Assembly: GCA_016710265.1 (NCBI GenBank)
Contig: JADJJL010000006.1
Location: 558,001-622,000, forward strand
DNA from: Saprospiraceae bacterium
Lineage (GTDB): Bacteria > Bacteroidota > Bacteroidia > Chitinophagales > Saprospiraceae
Reading direction: 5' to 3'
Length of the DNA: 64,000 nt
In this document: piece by piece, positions 35,035 through 44,280 of the stretch
Layout: the number at the start of each line of letters is the position of its first letter
Numbering within the stretch: the first letter of the stretch is position 1
The notes under the pieces: generated by a model
Database searches by the model: none
Told to the model about the DNA's origin: nothing
What the model saw: the letters and a program-made list of their open reading frames with translations, nothing else
Translations under genes and position numbers: made by a program

Positions 35035-35499
35035 ATGAGTAAAACTTTAATAATTATAATTTCAGTAATCAGTTTGTTCCTTTTTAGATGTAGCAACACA
35101 TCTAACAAAAAATCAAACGAACAAACGTTAACAGCTAGTCACGAAGAACAACATCGCGATGATGAAAGCGAATCGATTGAACTCAATAATGGAGAAAAAT
35201 GGAAAGTTGATGCCAATATGATTACCCATATTCGCAATATGGAAAACAATGTTATCTCCTTTGCTAAGGTTGAGCAAAAAGACTACGAATCATTATCTGA
35301 AAAATTACAATCCAACATTGATTTACTTACTTCTAATTGCACAATGAAAGGCAAAGCACACGATGAACTGCATAAGTGGTTATTGCCCTACATTGATTTG
35401 GTAAAAGAACTTTCAGAGACTAAAAATGAAACCGAAGCATCGAAGCAATTTCAAAATATACAAACTTCATTCACAACATTTAATCAATACTTCCAATGA
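35035..35499 (+). CDS. Lipoprotein with Cys/Met/His-rich motif
   Basis: 154 residues from ATG 35035, preferred over 34990 because it puts the lipoprotein signal at the N-terminus (MSKTLIIIISVISLFLFRCS, lipobox Cys20). The mature part is charged, then helical, with NCTMKGKAHDELHKWLLPYIDLVKEL. The clustered Cys, Met and His residues suggest metal binding, possibly copper or zinc (inference). Its stop overlaps the start of the cupin gene by 4 bp. Confidence 0.75.
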   Translation: MSKTLIIIISVISLFLFRCSNTSNKKSNEQTLTASHEEQHRDDESESIELNNGEKWKVDANMITHIRNMENNVISFAKVEQKDYESLSEKLQSNIDLLTSNCTMKGKAHDELHKWLLPYIDLVKELSETKNETEASKQFQNIQTSFTTFNQYFQ

Positions 35500-35783
35500 A
35501 CATAAAAGAATTACACACACAAGAAAAACCAGTTTCAGCAACTTCTCTTTTTAAAAGCGAATTAGGAAATGCAACTGCCATACAAATTTTGCAAGGCGAA
35601 AAATTAAAAGAACATATTACCAAAACTCCTGCACTTTTGATTTGCATTAAAGGTGAAGCGATTTTTGAAAATGAAAACGGTTTAAGAGAAACATTAAAGC
35701 CTGGAGATTATGTAAATATAGAACCAATGGTAAAACATTGGTTGGAAGGAACAATTGAAAGTCAATTAATTCTTATTAAATAA
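35496..35783 (+). CDS. Small cupin-domain protein
   Basis: 95 residues forming one cupin barrel (ALLICIKGEAIFENENGLRETLKPGDYVNIEPMVKHWLEG). It has GDYVNIEPMVKHW as the second cupin motif; the first motif lacks the usual metal-binding His-x-His, so metal binding is uncertain. Coupled by ATGA overlap to the lipoprotein gene and 6 bp ahead of the sulfide:quinone oxidoreductase gene. Confidence 0.85.
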   Translation: MNIKELHTQEKPVSATSLFKSELGNATAIQILQGEKLKEHITKTPALLICIKGEAIFENENGLRETLKPGDYVNIEPMVKHWLEGTIESQLILIK

Positions 35784-35789
35784 AATATC

Positions 35790-37250
35790 ATGGCAAAAAT
35801 ACTCATACTTGGTGCAGGTATTGCAGGACACACTGCTGCTTCACATTTAAGAAGAAAACTATCCAAAGAACATGAAGTTCTAGTAGTCTCGCCCAACAGG
35901 AATTATCAATGGGTGCCTTCTAATATTTGGGTGGGCATTGGTCGTATGAAATCTGAAGAAGTTTACTTTCCGTTAGAACCTTTATATAAGAGAAAAGGCA
36001 TTGGTTATAAACAAGCAAAAGTTGTTTCCTTCCACCCTGAAGGGGACGTAAGTGAAGCAAAAGCCTTTGTTACAATTGAATATATTTTTGGAGAAAATTC
36101 GGGAATTCAAGAAAAAGTGAATTATGATTATTTAATCAATGCGACAGGACCAAAACTCGCTTTTGAGTTGACAGAAGGATTAAACCCTGGGACTAATAAA
36201 GCATTTTCTGTTTGTACTTACGAACATGCCAGCCATGCTTCTGAAGCTTTACATAAATTGATTTCAGAAATTAAAACTTCTGATAAAAACGCAAAAATAT
36301 TAATTGGAACAGGACATCCAAAAGCCACCTGTCAGGGTGCCGCATTTGAATACATTTTGAATGTAGAGAAAGAATTGGTTCGATTTGGTGTAAGAGATAA
36401 AATAGAATTGACATGGATAACCAACGAGAATGAATTAGGAGACTTTGGTATGGATGGTATGCTTTTGACCTATGGCAATAAGACAATGAAGTCCAGTGAA
36501 ATGGTTGAAATGGTTTTTGCTGACCGTGGTATTAAATGGGTTTTAGGTGCTGGAGTTTCTAAAATTGGAGATGGTATAGCACATTATGAAAATTTAGAGG
36601 GAGAATACAAAACCGAAACCTTTGATTTTGCTATGCTTATTCCTTCGTTTTCCGGTCATGGTTTTAAAGCGTTTGATAAAAACGAAAATGATATCACCAG
36701 TAAGCTTTTTAAAGGATTTATGATTGTAGATGCCGATTATACTGCAAAACCATATGAAGAATGGTCTGTTCAAGATTGGCCTGAAACCTATCAAAATCCA
36801 AGTTTTGCCAATATTTTTGCACCAGGTATTGCCTTTGCCCCACCTCATAGTATTTCCAAACCAAGAAAAAACAAAAACGGTACAGATATTTTCCCATCAC
36901 CACCAAGAACTGGAATGCCTTCCGGTATAACTGCAAGATTGGTTGCAGATAATATTATTGATAGCATCAAAAACGGCAAAATTTCTTTAGCTCATAAAGG
37001 ATCTATGGGCAACATGGGGGCTGCTTGTATTGCTTCGGCTGGATATGGCATGACACAAGGTAGTGGAATAAGCATCACAACTTTTCCAATAGTTCCTGAT
37101 TATAAAAAATATCCAAACTCGCAAGGTAGAGATTTAGTAAAAACCTTTGGAGATATAGGACTTGCAGGACATTGGTTGAAATTGACTTTGCACTATGCTT
37201 TTATCTATAAAGCTAAAATGAAACCATTTTGGTGGCTTATACCAGAATAA
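35790..37250 (+). CDS. sqr: Sulfide:quinone oxidoreductase (FAD-dependent)
   Basis: 486 residues. N-terminal Rossmann FAD site (ILILGAGIAGHTAASHL). Two conserved redox cysteines fit the SQR trisulfide mechanism: one in GHPKATCQGAAFEYIL and one in GNMGAACIASAGYG. A second pyridine-nucleotide-disulfide-like region and a C-terminal part ending in an amphipathic or hydrophobic stretch (AFIYKAKMKPFWWLIPE) allow monotopic membrane binding. Oxidises sulfide to polysulfide or persulfide and reduces menaquinone. Central enzyme of the TetR operon. Confidence 0.9.
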   Translation: MAKILILGAGIAGHTAASHLRRKLSKEHEVLVVSPNRNYQWVPSNIWVGIGRMKSEEVYFPLEPLYKRKGIGYKQAKVVSFHPEGDVSEAKAFVTIEYIFGENSGIQEKVNYDYLINATGPKLAFELTEGLNPGTNKAFSVCTYEHASHASEALHKLISEIKTSDKNAKILIGTGHPKATCQGAAFEYILNVEKELVRFGVRDKIELTWITNENELGDFGMDGMLLTYGNKTMKSSEMVEMVFADRGIKWVLGAGVSKIGDGIAHYENLEGEYKTETFDFAMLIPSFSGHGFKAFDKNENDITSKLFKGFMIVDADYTAKPYEEWSVQDWPETYQNPSFANIFAPGIAFAPPHSISKPRKNKNGTDIFPSPPRTGMPSGITARLVADNIIDSIKNGKISLAHKGSMGNMGAACIASAGYGMTQGSGISITTFPIVPDYKKYPNSQGRDLVKTFGDIGLAGHWLKLTLHYAFIYKAKMKPFWWLIPE

Positions 37251-37274
37251 TACAATTCAAAAAACAAAATAATC

Positions 37275-37406
37275 ATGATAAATAAAATATCGAAATCAGA
37301 GCATTCAAAAATGCAAAATCCATTTATTCAATTCTTCAAGTACATTTATTTAAGCCTGAAAATATTGAAAATTGTAGCTGGTGGCCACGGAAGCACACGC
37401 AAATAA
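37275..37406 (+). CDS. 43-residue conserved-looking small protein after sqr
   Basis: ATG 37275 to TAA 37404-37406. The peptide is basic with one amphipathic or short membrane segment (QNPFIQFFKYIYLSLKILKIVAGGHGSTRK). The spacing (24 bp after sqr, 23 bp before the TolC gene) matches the tight operon, and codon use is like its neighbours. I recall similar short peptides beside sqr genes in Bacteroidota, but cannot verify this. Possibly a membrane-associated accessory peptide. Confidence 0.6.
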   Translation: MINKISKSEHSKMQNPFIQFFKYIYLSLKILKIVAGGHGSTRK

Positions 37407-37429
37407 ATTACAATAAAAAAATTTGATCA

Positions 37430-38764
37430 ATGAAGTTAGTAAACATTCACAAACAAGTTTTAGTCCTATTGCTTTTTATAATAGGATTTCAATCTGCACA
37501 AGCACAAGTCTGGACAATGCAGCAGTGTATTGATACGGCACAGGTTCGGAATAAAAACCTGCAAATGAGCAGGAACAATATTGCTATTGGTGAGCAAAAA
37601 GAGAAAGAAGCGAAAGCTAATTTAATTCCAAAGGTAACTATCAATGCAGATTATAAGTATTTCACAAATCTGCCTTATCAGTTAATGCCTTTATCCACTT
37701 TTAACCCTGCAGCTCAGGAAGGAACGTATAAGGAAACACAATTTGGTGTTCCGCACAACATCAACGTAAACCTGACCTTGTCAATGCCATTGTATAATCC
37801 GCAAGTTTACGGTGCAATTCAAACAACAAAAATCGCTTCGGAATTAACCGAACTACAATACCAAAAAACAGAAGAGCAAATCTATTTTGAAATCTCAAAT
37901 CTGTATTACAATGCTCAAATACTGCATCATCAATTAGCTTTTGTTGACAGCAATCTTATAAATGCAGAGAGACTTCTAAAAAATATGCAATTGCTCAATG
38001 AACAATTGCTTGCCAAAGGGACAGATGTTAGCAAGGTGAAATTACAGGTCGCCCAGTTAACCACTCAAAAAGAAAATATAAACAGTAAATATCAGCAAGT
38101 TTTAAATGCGTTGAAATTTGCAATGGGTATTTCCATTGAACAAAAACTTCAAATTGAATCAAACATACAATATCAAAACATAAATGAATATACGACTTCA
38201 TCAACTTTAGATATTCGTATAACAAAAACTCAGAACAGATTATTGTCGAGTGAACTAAGCACACTTAACAAATCAAGGTTTTTGCCCTCGCTTAGTCTTT
38301 TTGGGACTTACGGAACAACAGGTTTTGGATATAACGGACTGCCAAACTCCTTTTTAGATTTTTATCCTATTGGCTATGCAGGTATTCAATTATCCTACCC
38401 ATTGTTCAATGGAACGGTAACGCAACGAAAAATTAATCAGAAACAATTTGAATTAAAAAATAGCGAACTGCAATTCAGTTTAATCACAGAACAAAATACT
38501 ATGCAGATTGAAAATGCTAAACTTCAAAGAACGATTGCGAAAAAATCAGTAGAAACAACAACTAAACAAATTGAGCTGGCAAAAGCTATTTACGAGCAAA
38601 CTGTCCTTCAACAAAAACAAGGAACAGCAAGCCTAACAGATGTTTTGCTTGCGGACAATGCTTTGCGTGAAGCACAACAAACATATCTATCTGCTGTAAT
38701 TGATTACCTAAAAGCAGACCTCGAACTAAAAAAACTAACTGGAAATATTTCAACAACTAAATAG
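37430..38764 (+). CDS. TolC-family outer-membrane efflux protein
   Basis: 444 residues. Signal peptide 1-25 (ending AQAQ). Two OEP repeats with long coiled-coil helices (LQMSRNNIAIGEQKEKEAKANLIPKV... and LQRTIAKKSVETTTKQIELAKAIYEQTVLQQKQGTASLTDVLLAD). Forms the outer-membrane channel for the RND pump encoded two genes downstream. Confidence 0.92.
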   Translation: MKLVNIHKQVLVLLLFIIGFQSAQAQVWTMQQCIDTAQVRNKNLQMSRNNIAIGEQKEKEAKANLIPKVTINADYKYFTNLPYQLMPLSTFNPAAQEGTYKETQFGVPHNINVNLTLSMPLYNPQVYGAIQTTKIASELTELQYQKTEEQIYFEISNLYYNAQILHHQLAFVDSNLINAERLLKNMQLLNEQLLAKGTDVSKVKLQVAQLTTQKENINSKYQQVLNALKFAMGISIEQKLQIESNIQYQNINEYTTSSTLDIRITKTQNRLLSSELSTLNKSRFLPSLSLFGTYGTTGFGYNGLPNSFLDFYPIGYAGIQLSYPLFNGTVTQRKINQKQFELKNSELQFSLITEQNTMQIENAKLQRTIAKKSVETTTKQIELAKAIYEQTVLQQKQGTASLTDVLLADNALREAQQTYLSAVIDYLKADLELKKLTGNISTTK

Positions 38765-38772
38765 TATCAACA

Positions 38773-39843
38773 ATGAATACAAAATCATCAATGCTAAAAA
38801 AAGCTCTATACATCATCATACCGTTGGCATTAATTGCCATTGTAGTAATCAAGTTGAAAAACAACAAAGAAATTACACAAAGTAAGGTTTATCAATACGA
38901 TAAAGAACAAGCTATTAATGTTCAGGCAGACACTCTACAAATTGAAAATGTGAATGCCGAATTTTCTTATTCAGGAACATTTGAGCCTAACAAGGAAACT
39001 AAAATAAGTGCCGAAATACAAGGAAAGATAAATGAAGTTTTAGTTGACGTTGGAAGTGTTGTAAACAAAGGTCAATCATTAGTGCTGTTGGATAATTCAT
39101 TGCTAAAATTACAACTGCAAACTATTGAAGTGCAAATAGAAGGTTTGGAAGCTGATGTAAACCGCTATACAATTTTGGCTAAAGCAGATGCAATTCAAGG
39201 TGTTCAATTAGAAAAATCAGTTTTGGGATTGAAATCTGCGAAAGTGCAGAAAGCTACTTTGATAGAACAAATAAATAAGACAACTATCAAAGCACCTTTT
39301 AACGGAGTAGTTACTGCTAAACTAAGTGAAGAAGGGGCATTTGCTGCACCCGGAGTTCCATTACTTCAAATAACGGACATTACAAATTTAAAATTCACTG
39401 TAAATGTTCCCGAAAATGAGTTAAGCCAATTCAAGTTAAATCAAAGCTATTCTCTAACAGTAGATGCTTATTCTGAAATTTCATTAACAGGCAAAGCCAC
39501 TATGATAGGTAGTAAAGCCAATATGGGCAGCAGTTTTCCTGTTCAGTTTTCGGTAAATAATACTTCCGATTTAAAAATAAAATCAGGAATGTTTGGCAAA
39601 GTGATTTTTAAAACCGACACCCAAGAAAAAGGCATTATTATTCCTGCATCAGCAATAGTTGGCACAGCTAATCAACCACAAGTTTATCTGATTAAAAACG
39701 GAAAATCTGTATTTCAGAATATCACTATTTCAAAAAAGATACAGAATAAAGCAATTGTGTCAAGTGGATTAAATGAAGGTGATGTAATTGTAACAAATGG
39801 ATTTATAAATCTTTTTGACGGTGCAAATATTACTGTTAAATAA
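38773..39843 (+). CDS. RND efflux periplasmic adaptor (membrane fusion protein)
   Basis: 356 residues, N-terminal anchor helix (about 12-27), then biotinyl-lipoyl-like halves (GKINEVLVDVGSVVNKGQSLVLLD and KAPFNGVVTAKLSEEGAFAAPGVPLLQI), a short alpha hairpin and a beta-barrel domain. Typical HlyD/AcrA class. 8 bp after the TolC gene and 12 bp before the pump gene. Confidence 0.94.
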   Translation: MNTKSSMLKKALYIIIPLALIAIVVIKLKNNKEITQSKVYQYDKEQAINVQADTLQIENVNAEFSYSGTFEPNKETKISAEIQGKINEVLVDVGSVVNKGQSLVLLDNSLLKLQLQTIEVQIEGLEADVNRYTILAKADAIQGVQLEKSVLGLKSAKVQKATLIEQINKTTIKAPFNGVVTAKLSEEGAFAAPGVPLLQITDITNLKFTVNVPENELSQFKLNQSYSLTVDAYSEISLTGKATMIGSKANMGSSFPVQFSVNNTSDLKIKSGMFGKVIFKTDTQEKGIIIPASAIVGTANQPQVYLIKNGKSVFQNITISKKIQNKAIVSSGLNEGDVIVTNGFINLFDGANITVK

Positions 39844-39855
39844 AATCAGCGAAAA

Positions 39856-42800
39856 ATGAATATTACAGAAATTTCAATCAAACGCCCTTCGCTGATAATA
39901 GTGCTATTCAGCGTATTTACATTATTAGGATTTATCGGGTATAAAAATTTGAGTTATGAATTAATGCCCGATTTTAATCAGCCAGTAGTTGTAATTAAAA
40001 CTGTTTATCCTGGGGCTGAACCCAACGAAGTAGAAACTTCCGTTTCACGAAAAAAAGAAGATGCCCTATCTAATTTGGAAGGCGTAGATTATTTGGTTAC
40101 AAAGTCGTTGCCAAATGCTTCAATCATTATTGCCAATCTGAAATACGGAACAGATTTAGATAAAACAATGCAAGATGCTCAACGCTATATTGACAACATT
40201 CGTAAAGATTTACCTCAGGATATTTTAAGTCCTGTAATGAGCAAAGTTTCGCCAAATGATTTGCCTATAATGTCAATTAGTGCAACAAGTAATTTATCTG
40301 CTACTGAGTTTTATCAAAAAATGAAAGAAGATTATCTGCCACAAATTCAACAAATAAAAGGCGTTGCTGAGATTACTGTTTTAGGAGGAGAAGAAAGAGA
40401 AATACAAGTAAAAATAAATCAAGACAAACTGAAACTTTACAAAATTTCAATGGTTCAGGTTGTAGAGGCAATTAATCGTTCGGGCTTAGACTTACCTGCT
40501 GGAAAATTGCAAACCGAAAAAGAAAGTAATTCAGTTCGTTTAACTGGAAAATTTACATCGTTAGAAGACATTAAAAATGTTCAAGTGGCAATGCCTATTT
40601 TAGGTAGTCCAGTTTATGTAAAAGATATAGCAGATGTTATTGATGGTGTAAAAGAAACGACTTCTATCAGTCGTTACAATGGTAAAAATGGAATTGGCTT
40701 ACTATTGAAAAAACAAGGCGATGCAAACGCTGTTGATGTTTCAAAATTAGTTCGAGAAAAATTCAAATCCATTGAACAACAAAATTCAGATGCAGGTGTG
40801 GAATTTATTATTGCAGATGATAGCACAGACAATACTATTGCAGCAGTTAATTCGGTTGTTTTTGATTTAATATTAGCGGTAATATTGGTTTCATTGGTGA
40901 TGCTTTTATTCCTAAGAAGTTTCAGAAACTCATTAATTGTAATTGTTGCAATTCCAACTTCTTTAGTTACAGCGTTTGCAGTAATGTGGCTTTTGGGCTA
41001 CACGCTAAACCTAATGACCTTACTCGCAATGTCTTTAATCATCGGTATTTTGGTAGATGATGCGGTGGTGGTGTTGGAAAATATTCAAAAACATTTAGAC
41101 AAGGGAAAAGACAAACGAACAGCTGCAATGGATGGTCGTATGGAGATTGGCTTTGCTGCATTGTCCATAACATTAGTTGATGTAGTGGTATTTTTACCTA
41201 TTCTTTTTTTGCAAGTGTTTGTTGCCGATATGCTCAAACAATTTTCGGTAGTTGTAGTAACTTCAACACTCACCAGTTTATTGGTTGGTTTTACTCTTAC
41301 TCCTTGGTTGGCTTCACGTATTGGGAAGAAAGAAGATTTACAACCAACTAATTTTTTCAATCGTTTCTTGCTTTGGTTTGAACATCAATTAGAAAAATTT
41401 ACCAACTGGTATGGCAGACAATTAGAATGGGTTTTGAGCCATAAATTAATTTTCACAGGAATTGTTTTGTTGCTCTTTGTAATGACTTTAGGCATTATGA
41501 AACAAGGAATTATTGGTAAAGAACTAATCTCAACAGGCGACCAAGGAAAGTTCAGAATGGCTTTGGAGTTTGACAAATCAACTTCCATTCAGCAAAATAA
41601 CTTGATTGCTCAAAAAATTGAAACATACATTATTCAACAACCCGAAGTAGCAACGGTATTCAGCAACATTGGTGGACCAAGCACAGGCATTGGAAGCTTG
41701 GGTGTAGGTTCTGCAAACAAAACAGAGTTTACTATTCAGTTGAAGTCCAAAAAGGAACTTAAAAATGTGCCGACAGAAACATTTATGAAAAAATTAAGGG
41801 AGGAATTAAAAACCAAATTTCCGAGTATAAATTATTCAATGGCAGCATTGGGTTTAATACCACGTTCCGCACCCATAGAAATTACATTAAGTGGGAGCAA
41901 TTTAGATCTGGTGATGCAAAGCGGAAATAATCTAAAAGCAATTATTGAAAAAATTCCCGGTGCGGATAATGTTCGCTTATCCGTTGAAGCAGGAAGTCCG
42001 GAATACAAAATAATTCCCGACAAAGATAAAATGCAACGATTGGGTTTAACAACGGCTTACGTTGGATTGAACCTAAGAACAGCGTTTACTGGAAATGACG
42101 ATGCAACGTTAACTGAGAATGGGGTCGAATATCCTGTAAGAATTTGGTTAGCTGAATTTAGCCGACAAAACTTTGAAGATGTTCAACAACTTTCAATTGT
42201 AAATCCAATGGGTTTGCCTGTGGAAGTTTCACAATTTGCAACGGTCGAGCAAGATAATTCTCCTTCATTATTGGAGCGAAAAGACCGTCAGCCTGCTATT
42301 ACACTTACTGCTGACGCATTGGGTAGACCTTCTGGAACTGTGGCAGATGATGTAGTGGCTTATCTCAAAGAAAATCCGCTAGCAAACGAAATACAGATGA
42401 CTTGGGGTAGCGACATTAAAAGGCAGAATGATAGTTTTGGTGCATTAGGGTCAGTGTTGCTAATTTCATTTTTGCTAATTTACCTGATTATGGTAGCACT
42501 GTATGACAGTTTTGTTTATCCATTTGTAGTTTTGTTTTCTATACCAGTTGCAGCAATTGGGGCGTTTTTCGCATTGAATTTGTCGTTAAGTAATTTGAGT
42601 TTATTCGCCTTATTGGGTTTAATTATGCTAATGGGCTTAGTGGTAAAAAACGCTATTCTAATTGTCGATTTTACCAATCAATTAAAAGCAGAAGGCAAAC
42701 ATTTTAAAGAAGCCTTAATCATTGCAGGAAAAGGTCGTATGCGACCAATCCTAATGACAACTCTTTCAATGGTTGTTGGTATGCTTCCCATTGCAATGGC

Positions 42801-42948
42801 AACAGGAACAGCAGCCGAATGGAAAAACGGACTTGCTTGGGTAATCATTGGCGGACTTCTATCATCTTTAATTTTGACTGTGTTTTTAGTGCCTATGGTC
42901 TATTATTTAGTTGACACTGTAAAAGAAAGAATTAGCAAAAGAAATTAG
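39856..42948 (+). CDS. RND-family efflux pump, HAE-like inner-membrane transporter
   Basis: 1030 residues, full length. Twelve helices and two large periplasmic loops. The proton-relay aspartates are present in GILVDDAVVVLENIQ, and GLIMLMGLVVKNAILIVDF is the second-half counterpart. The HAE1-like signature without the CzcA metal motif points to organic substrates rather than metal cations. Last gene of the TetR operon; the non-coding boundary repeat begins 8 bp after its stop. Confidence 0.95.
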   Translation: MNITEISIKRPSLIIVLFSVFTLLGFIGYKNLSYELMPDFNQPVVVIKTVYPGAEPNEVETSVSRKKEDALSNLEGVDYLVTKSLPNASIIIANLKYGTDLDKTMQDAQRYIDNIRKDLPQDILSPVMSKVSPNDLPIMSISATSNLSATEFYQKMKEDYLPQIQQIKGVAEITVLGGEEREIQVKINQDKLKLYKISMVQVVEAINRSGLDLPAGKLQTEKESNSVRLTGKFTSLEDIKNVQVAMPILGSPVYVKDIADVIDGVKETTSISRYNGKNGIGLLLKKQGDANAVDVSKLVREKFKSIEQQNSDAGVEFIIADDSTDNTIAAVNSVVFDLILAVILVSLVMLLFLRSFRNSLIVIVAIPTSLVTAFAVMWLLGYTLNLMTLLAMSLIIGILVDDAVVVLENIQKHLDKGKDKRTAAMDGRMEIGFAALSITLVDVVVFLPILFLQVFVADMLKQFSVVVVTSTLTSLLVGFTLTPWLASRIGKKEDLQPTNFFNRFLLWFEHQLEKFTNWYGRQLEWVLSHKLIFTGIVLLLFVMTLGIMKQGIIGKELISTGDQGKFRMALEFDKSTSIQQNNLIAQKIETYIIQQPEVATVFSNIGGPSTGIGSLGVGSANKTEFTIQLKSKKELKNVPTETFMKKLREELKTKFPSINYSMAALGLIPRSAPIEITLSGSNLDLVMQSGNNLKAIIEKIPGADNVRLSVEAGSPEYKIIPDKDKMQRLGLTTAYVGLNLRTAFTGNDDATLTENGVEYPVRIWLAEFSRQNFEDVQQLSIVNPMGLPVEVSQFATVEQDNSPSLLERKDRQPAITLTADALGRPSGTVADDVVAYLKENPLANEIQMTWGSDIKRQNDSFGALGSVLLISFLLIYLIMVALYDSFVYPFVVLFSIPVAAIGAFFALNLSLSNLSLFALLGLIMLMGLVVKNAILIVDFTNQLKAEGKHFKEALIIAGKGRMRPILMTTLSMVVGMLPIAMATGTAAEWKNGLAWVIIGGLLSSLILTVFLVPMVYYLVDTVKERISKRN

Positions 42949-42956
42949 CCATCACA

Positions 42957-43210
42957 CAGGTGTAAGCACATTTGCAATTCGCACAAGCCAACGCACAGAC
43001 CAAAAATTGCAAAAGAGCTTTCACCTTTGCTACCTAAGAAAAATTATTTTTTAAAATTTCCTTCCCTTCTAAAATTTTTAAAACCTCTACCGCACAGCCG
43101 ACACCATCTTAACACGACAGCAAAACCCAAATCGGACAACGACTTCACAACCTCGAAGGACAGAAGGCCAGCTTATAACAGCACCTCCTATGTAAAGCAA
43201 GTCAGCTAGT
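42957..43210. repeat. Non-coding boundary repeat, right copy (inverted relative to 30.8 kb)
   Basis: Contains, on the minus strand and in the same order as the left copy: GTTATAAGC (43171-43179), AGGTTTTAAAAATTTT (43071-43086), ATTTTAAAAAATAATTTT (43040-43057) and a hairpin with arms TTTGCAATT (42971-42979) and AATTGCAAA (43005-43013). Spacings differ from the left copy and the spacers are unrelated, so it is a family member rather than a recent duplicate. The open frame 43027-43209 is not protein-like. Confidence 0.7.
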
Positions 43211-43464
43211 ACAAAGATATTATTTTAATTTATTTATAGCATTAATTTTTATTTTTTACTTTACACCCATCCTCCTATATGTAGCTCTCATTGTTCATAC
43301 AATTTGACTACCAGCATCTATGTGATAATAAAGATATAAATATCAGCTACCCGCTACAAAATGTGGCTATCAATATAAATACTGATACCACTGGTGCTGT
43401 TATGCAGTCTGATAAGTTCTTTTTAGTTCAGTGATAAAGTTATTTATAATGTTTTTAAAATTAC

Positions 43465-43587
43465 TAAATTTGCAACGGCAGTATAAACGGACTGAAGCTC
43501 TGCAGAGGTGCAACTTCATAGGGATAATGCTGTTGGGTGACGGAATGTAATCGTCTGAGCTAGTACAATTTGGTACTGGCTTTTTTT
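43465..43587 (+). ncRNA. Candidate small structured RNA with own promoter and terminator
   Basis: A TAAATTTG -7 box at 43465-43472 (TAnnTTTG consensus) would start an RNA near 43479. The RNA can fold as successive hairpins (CAGT..ACTG; GAAG..CTTC enclosing TGCA..TGCA; GACG..CGTC) and ends in the intrinsic terminator at 43558-43587. Length about 110 nt. No -35-type TTG was clear. No known RNA family recognised. It lies downstream of, and antisense in orientation to, the IS110-family remnant. Confidence 0.35.
43558..43587 (+). terminator. Intrinsic terminator, plus strand
   Basis: Stem AGCTAGTAC (43558-43566) with GTACTGGCT (43573-43581), one G-T pair, 6-nt loop, followed by a T7 tract (43581-43587). 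No plus-strand gene ends just upstream, which supports a small RNA gene. Confidence 0.65.
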
Positions 43588-43656
43588 GGCAAATATTCCA
43601 GCGCCCCTTATGCCTAAAAAAACCTAAATTACGCATGCAGTTTAGTATTTTCATGG

Positions 43657-44202
43657 TTAAACTTCTGAATCTAATATTTCATTAAGATTCTCCGCATCCT
43701 CAGGTAATTTTATTTGCTTATCTAAAACTAATTTATGATTGATTTGATAAGGCTTTCCAGTTTTAATGACTGATAGGATGCGTTTGACCATTTTATGAGC
43801 CACTTTAATGATTATACATTTGGGGTCCTTACCGAAATGTTTTTTGTAATAAGCTTGAATCTCAGGATCTTTACGAATAGCAATCCACGCACTTTCAATG
43901 ATGTATGGTCTTAGGATTGCATTAGCTCGAGGTGTGACTCCTAGATTATTTTCACTACCCCCACTATTAAAAATACCAGGTACGACACCAATATAACTAC
44001 TGAATTGTTTTTCATTGTTAAACCGGCGCAGATCACCGCATTCAGATAAGATGGCAGCTGCTAAAAAACCACCAATACCCGGTATACTTGTCAACAAGTA
44101 ATAATCAGTATTATGATATTTACGACAATGAGCTCGAAGCAAATTTCCACCATTTAGGTATTCGGAGTGAAAGAAATTCAAGGTACGAAGTTTACTGTTC
44201 AT
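43657..44202 (-). pseudogene. IS110-family transposase remnant (C-terminal Transposase_20 domain)
   Basis: 181 residues from ATG 44202, containing the C-terminal half of an IS110/IS1111-type recombinase: LLTSIPGIGGFLAAAILSECGDLRRFNNEKQFSSYIGVVPG, ESAWIAIRKDPEIQAYYKKHFGKDPKCIIIKVAHKMVKRIL. The N-terminal DEDD RuvC-like catalytic domain (about 150 residues) is missing; upstream minus-strand sequence gives only short broken frames. It is therefore a decayed remnant. The non-coding stretch 43400-43656 beyond its stop may be the old element end. Confidence 0.85.
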
Positions 44203-44280
44203 GGACTCTTGGCCACATGAAGATGTCCAATTGAGCTTACTATAGCAACTGGTTTATATTTCTCATTTTTTCTTTGTGTT

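Noticed and set aside
43027..43209. 60-codon open frame after the RND gene
   Set aside because: Lies across the right boundary repeat, whose left counterpart has no equivalent frame.
43400..43654. 84-codon minus-strand open frame beyond the IS110 remnant
   Set aside because: Cys/Arg-rich random-looking translation overlapping the terminator and candidate RNA.
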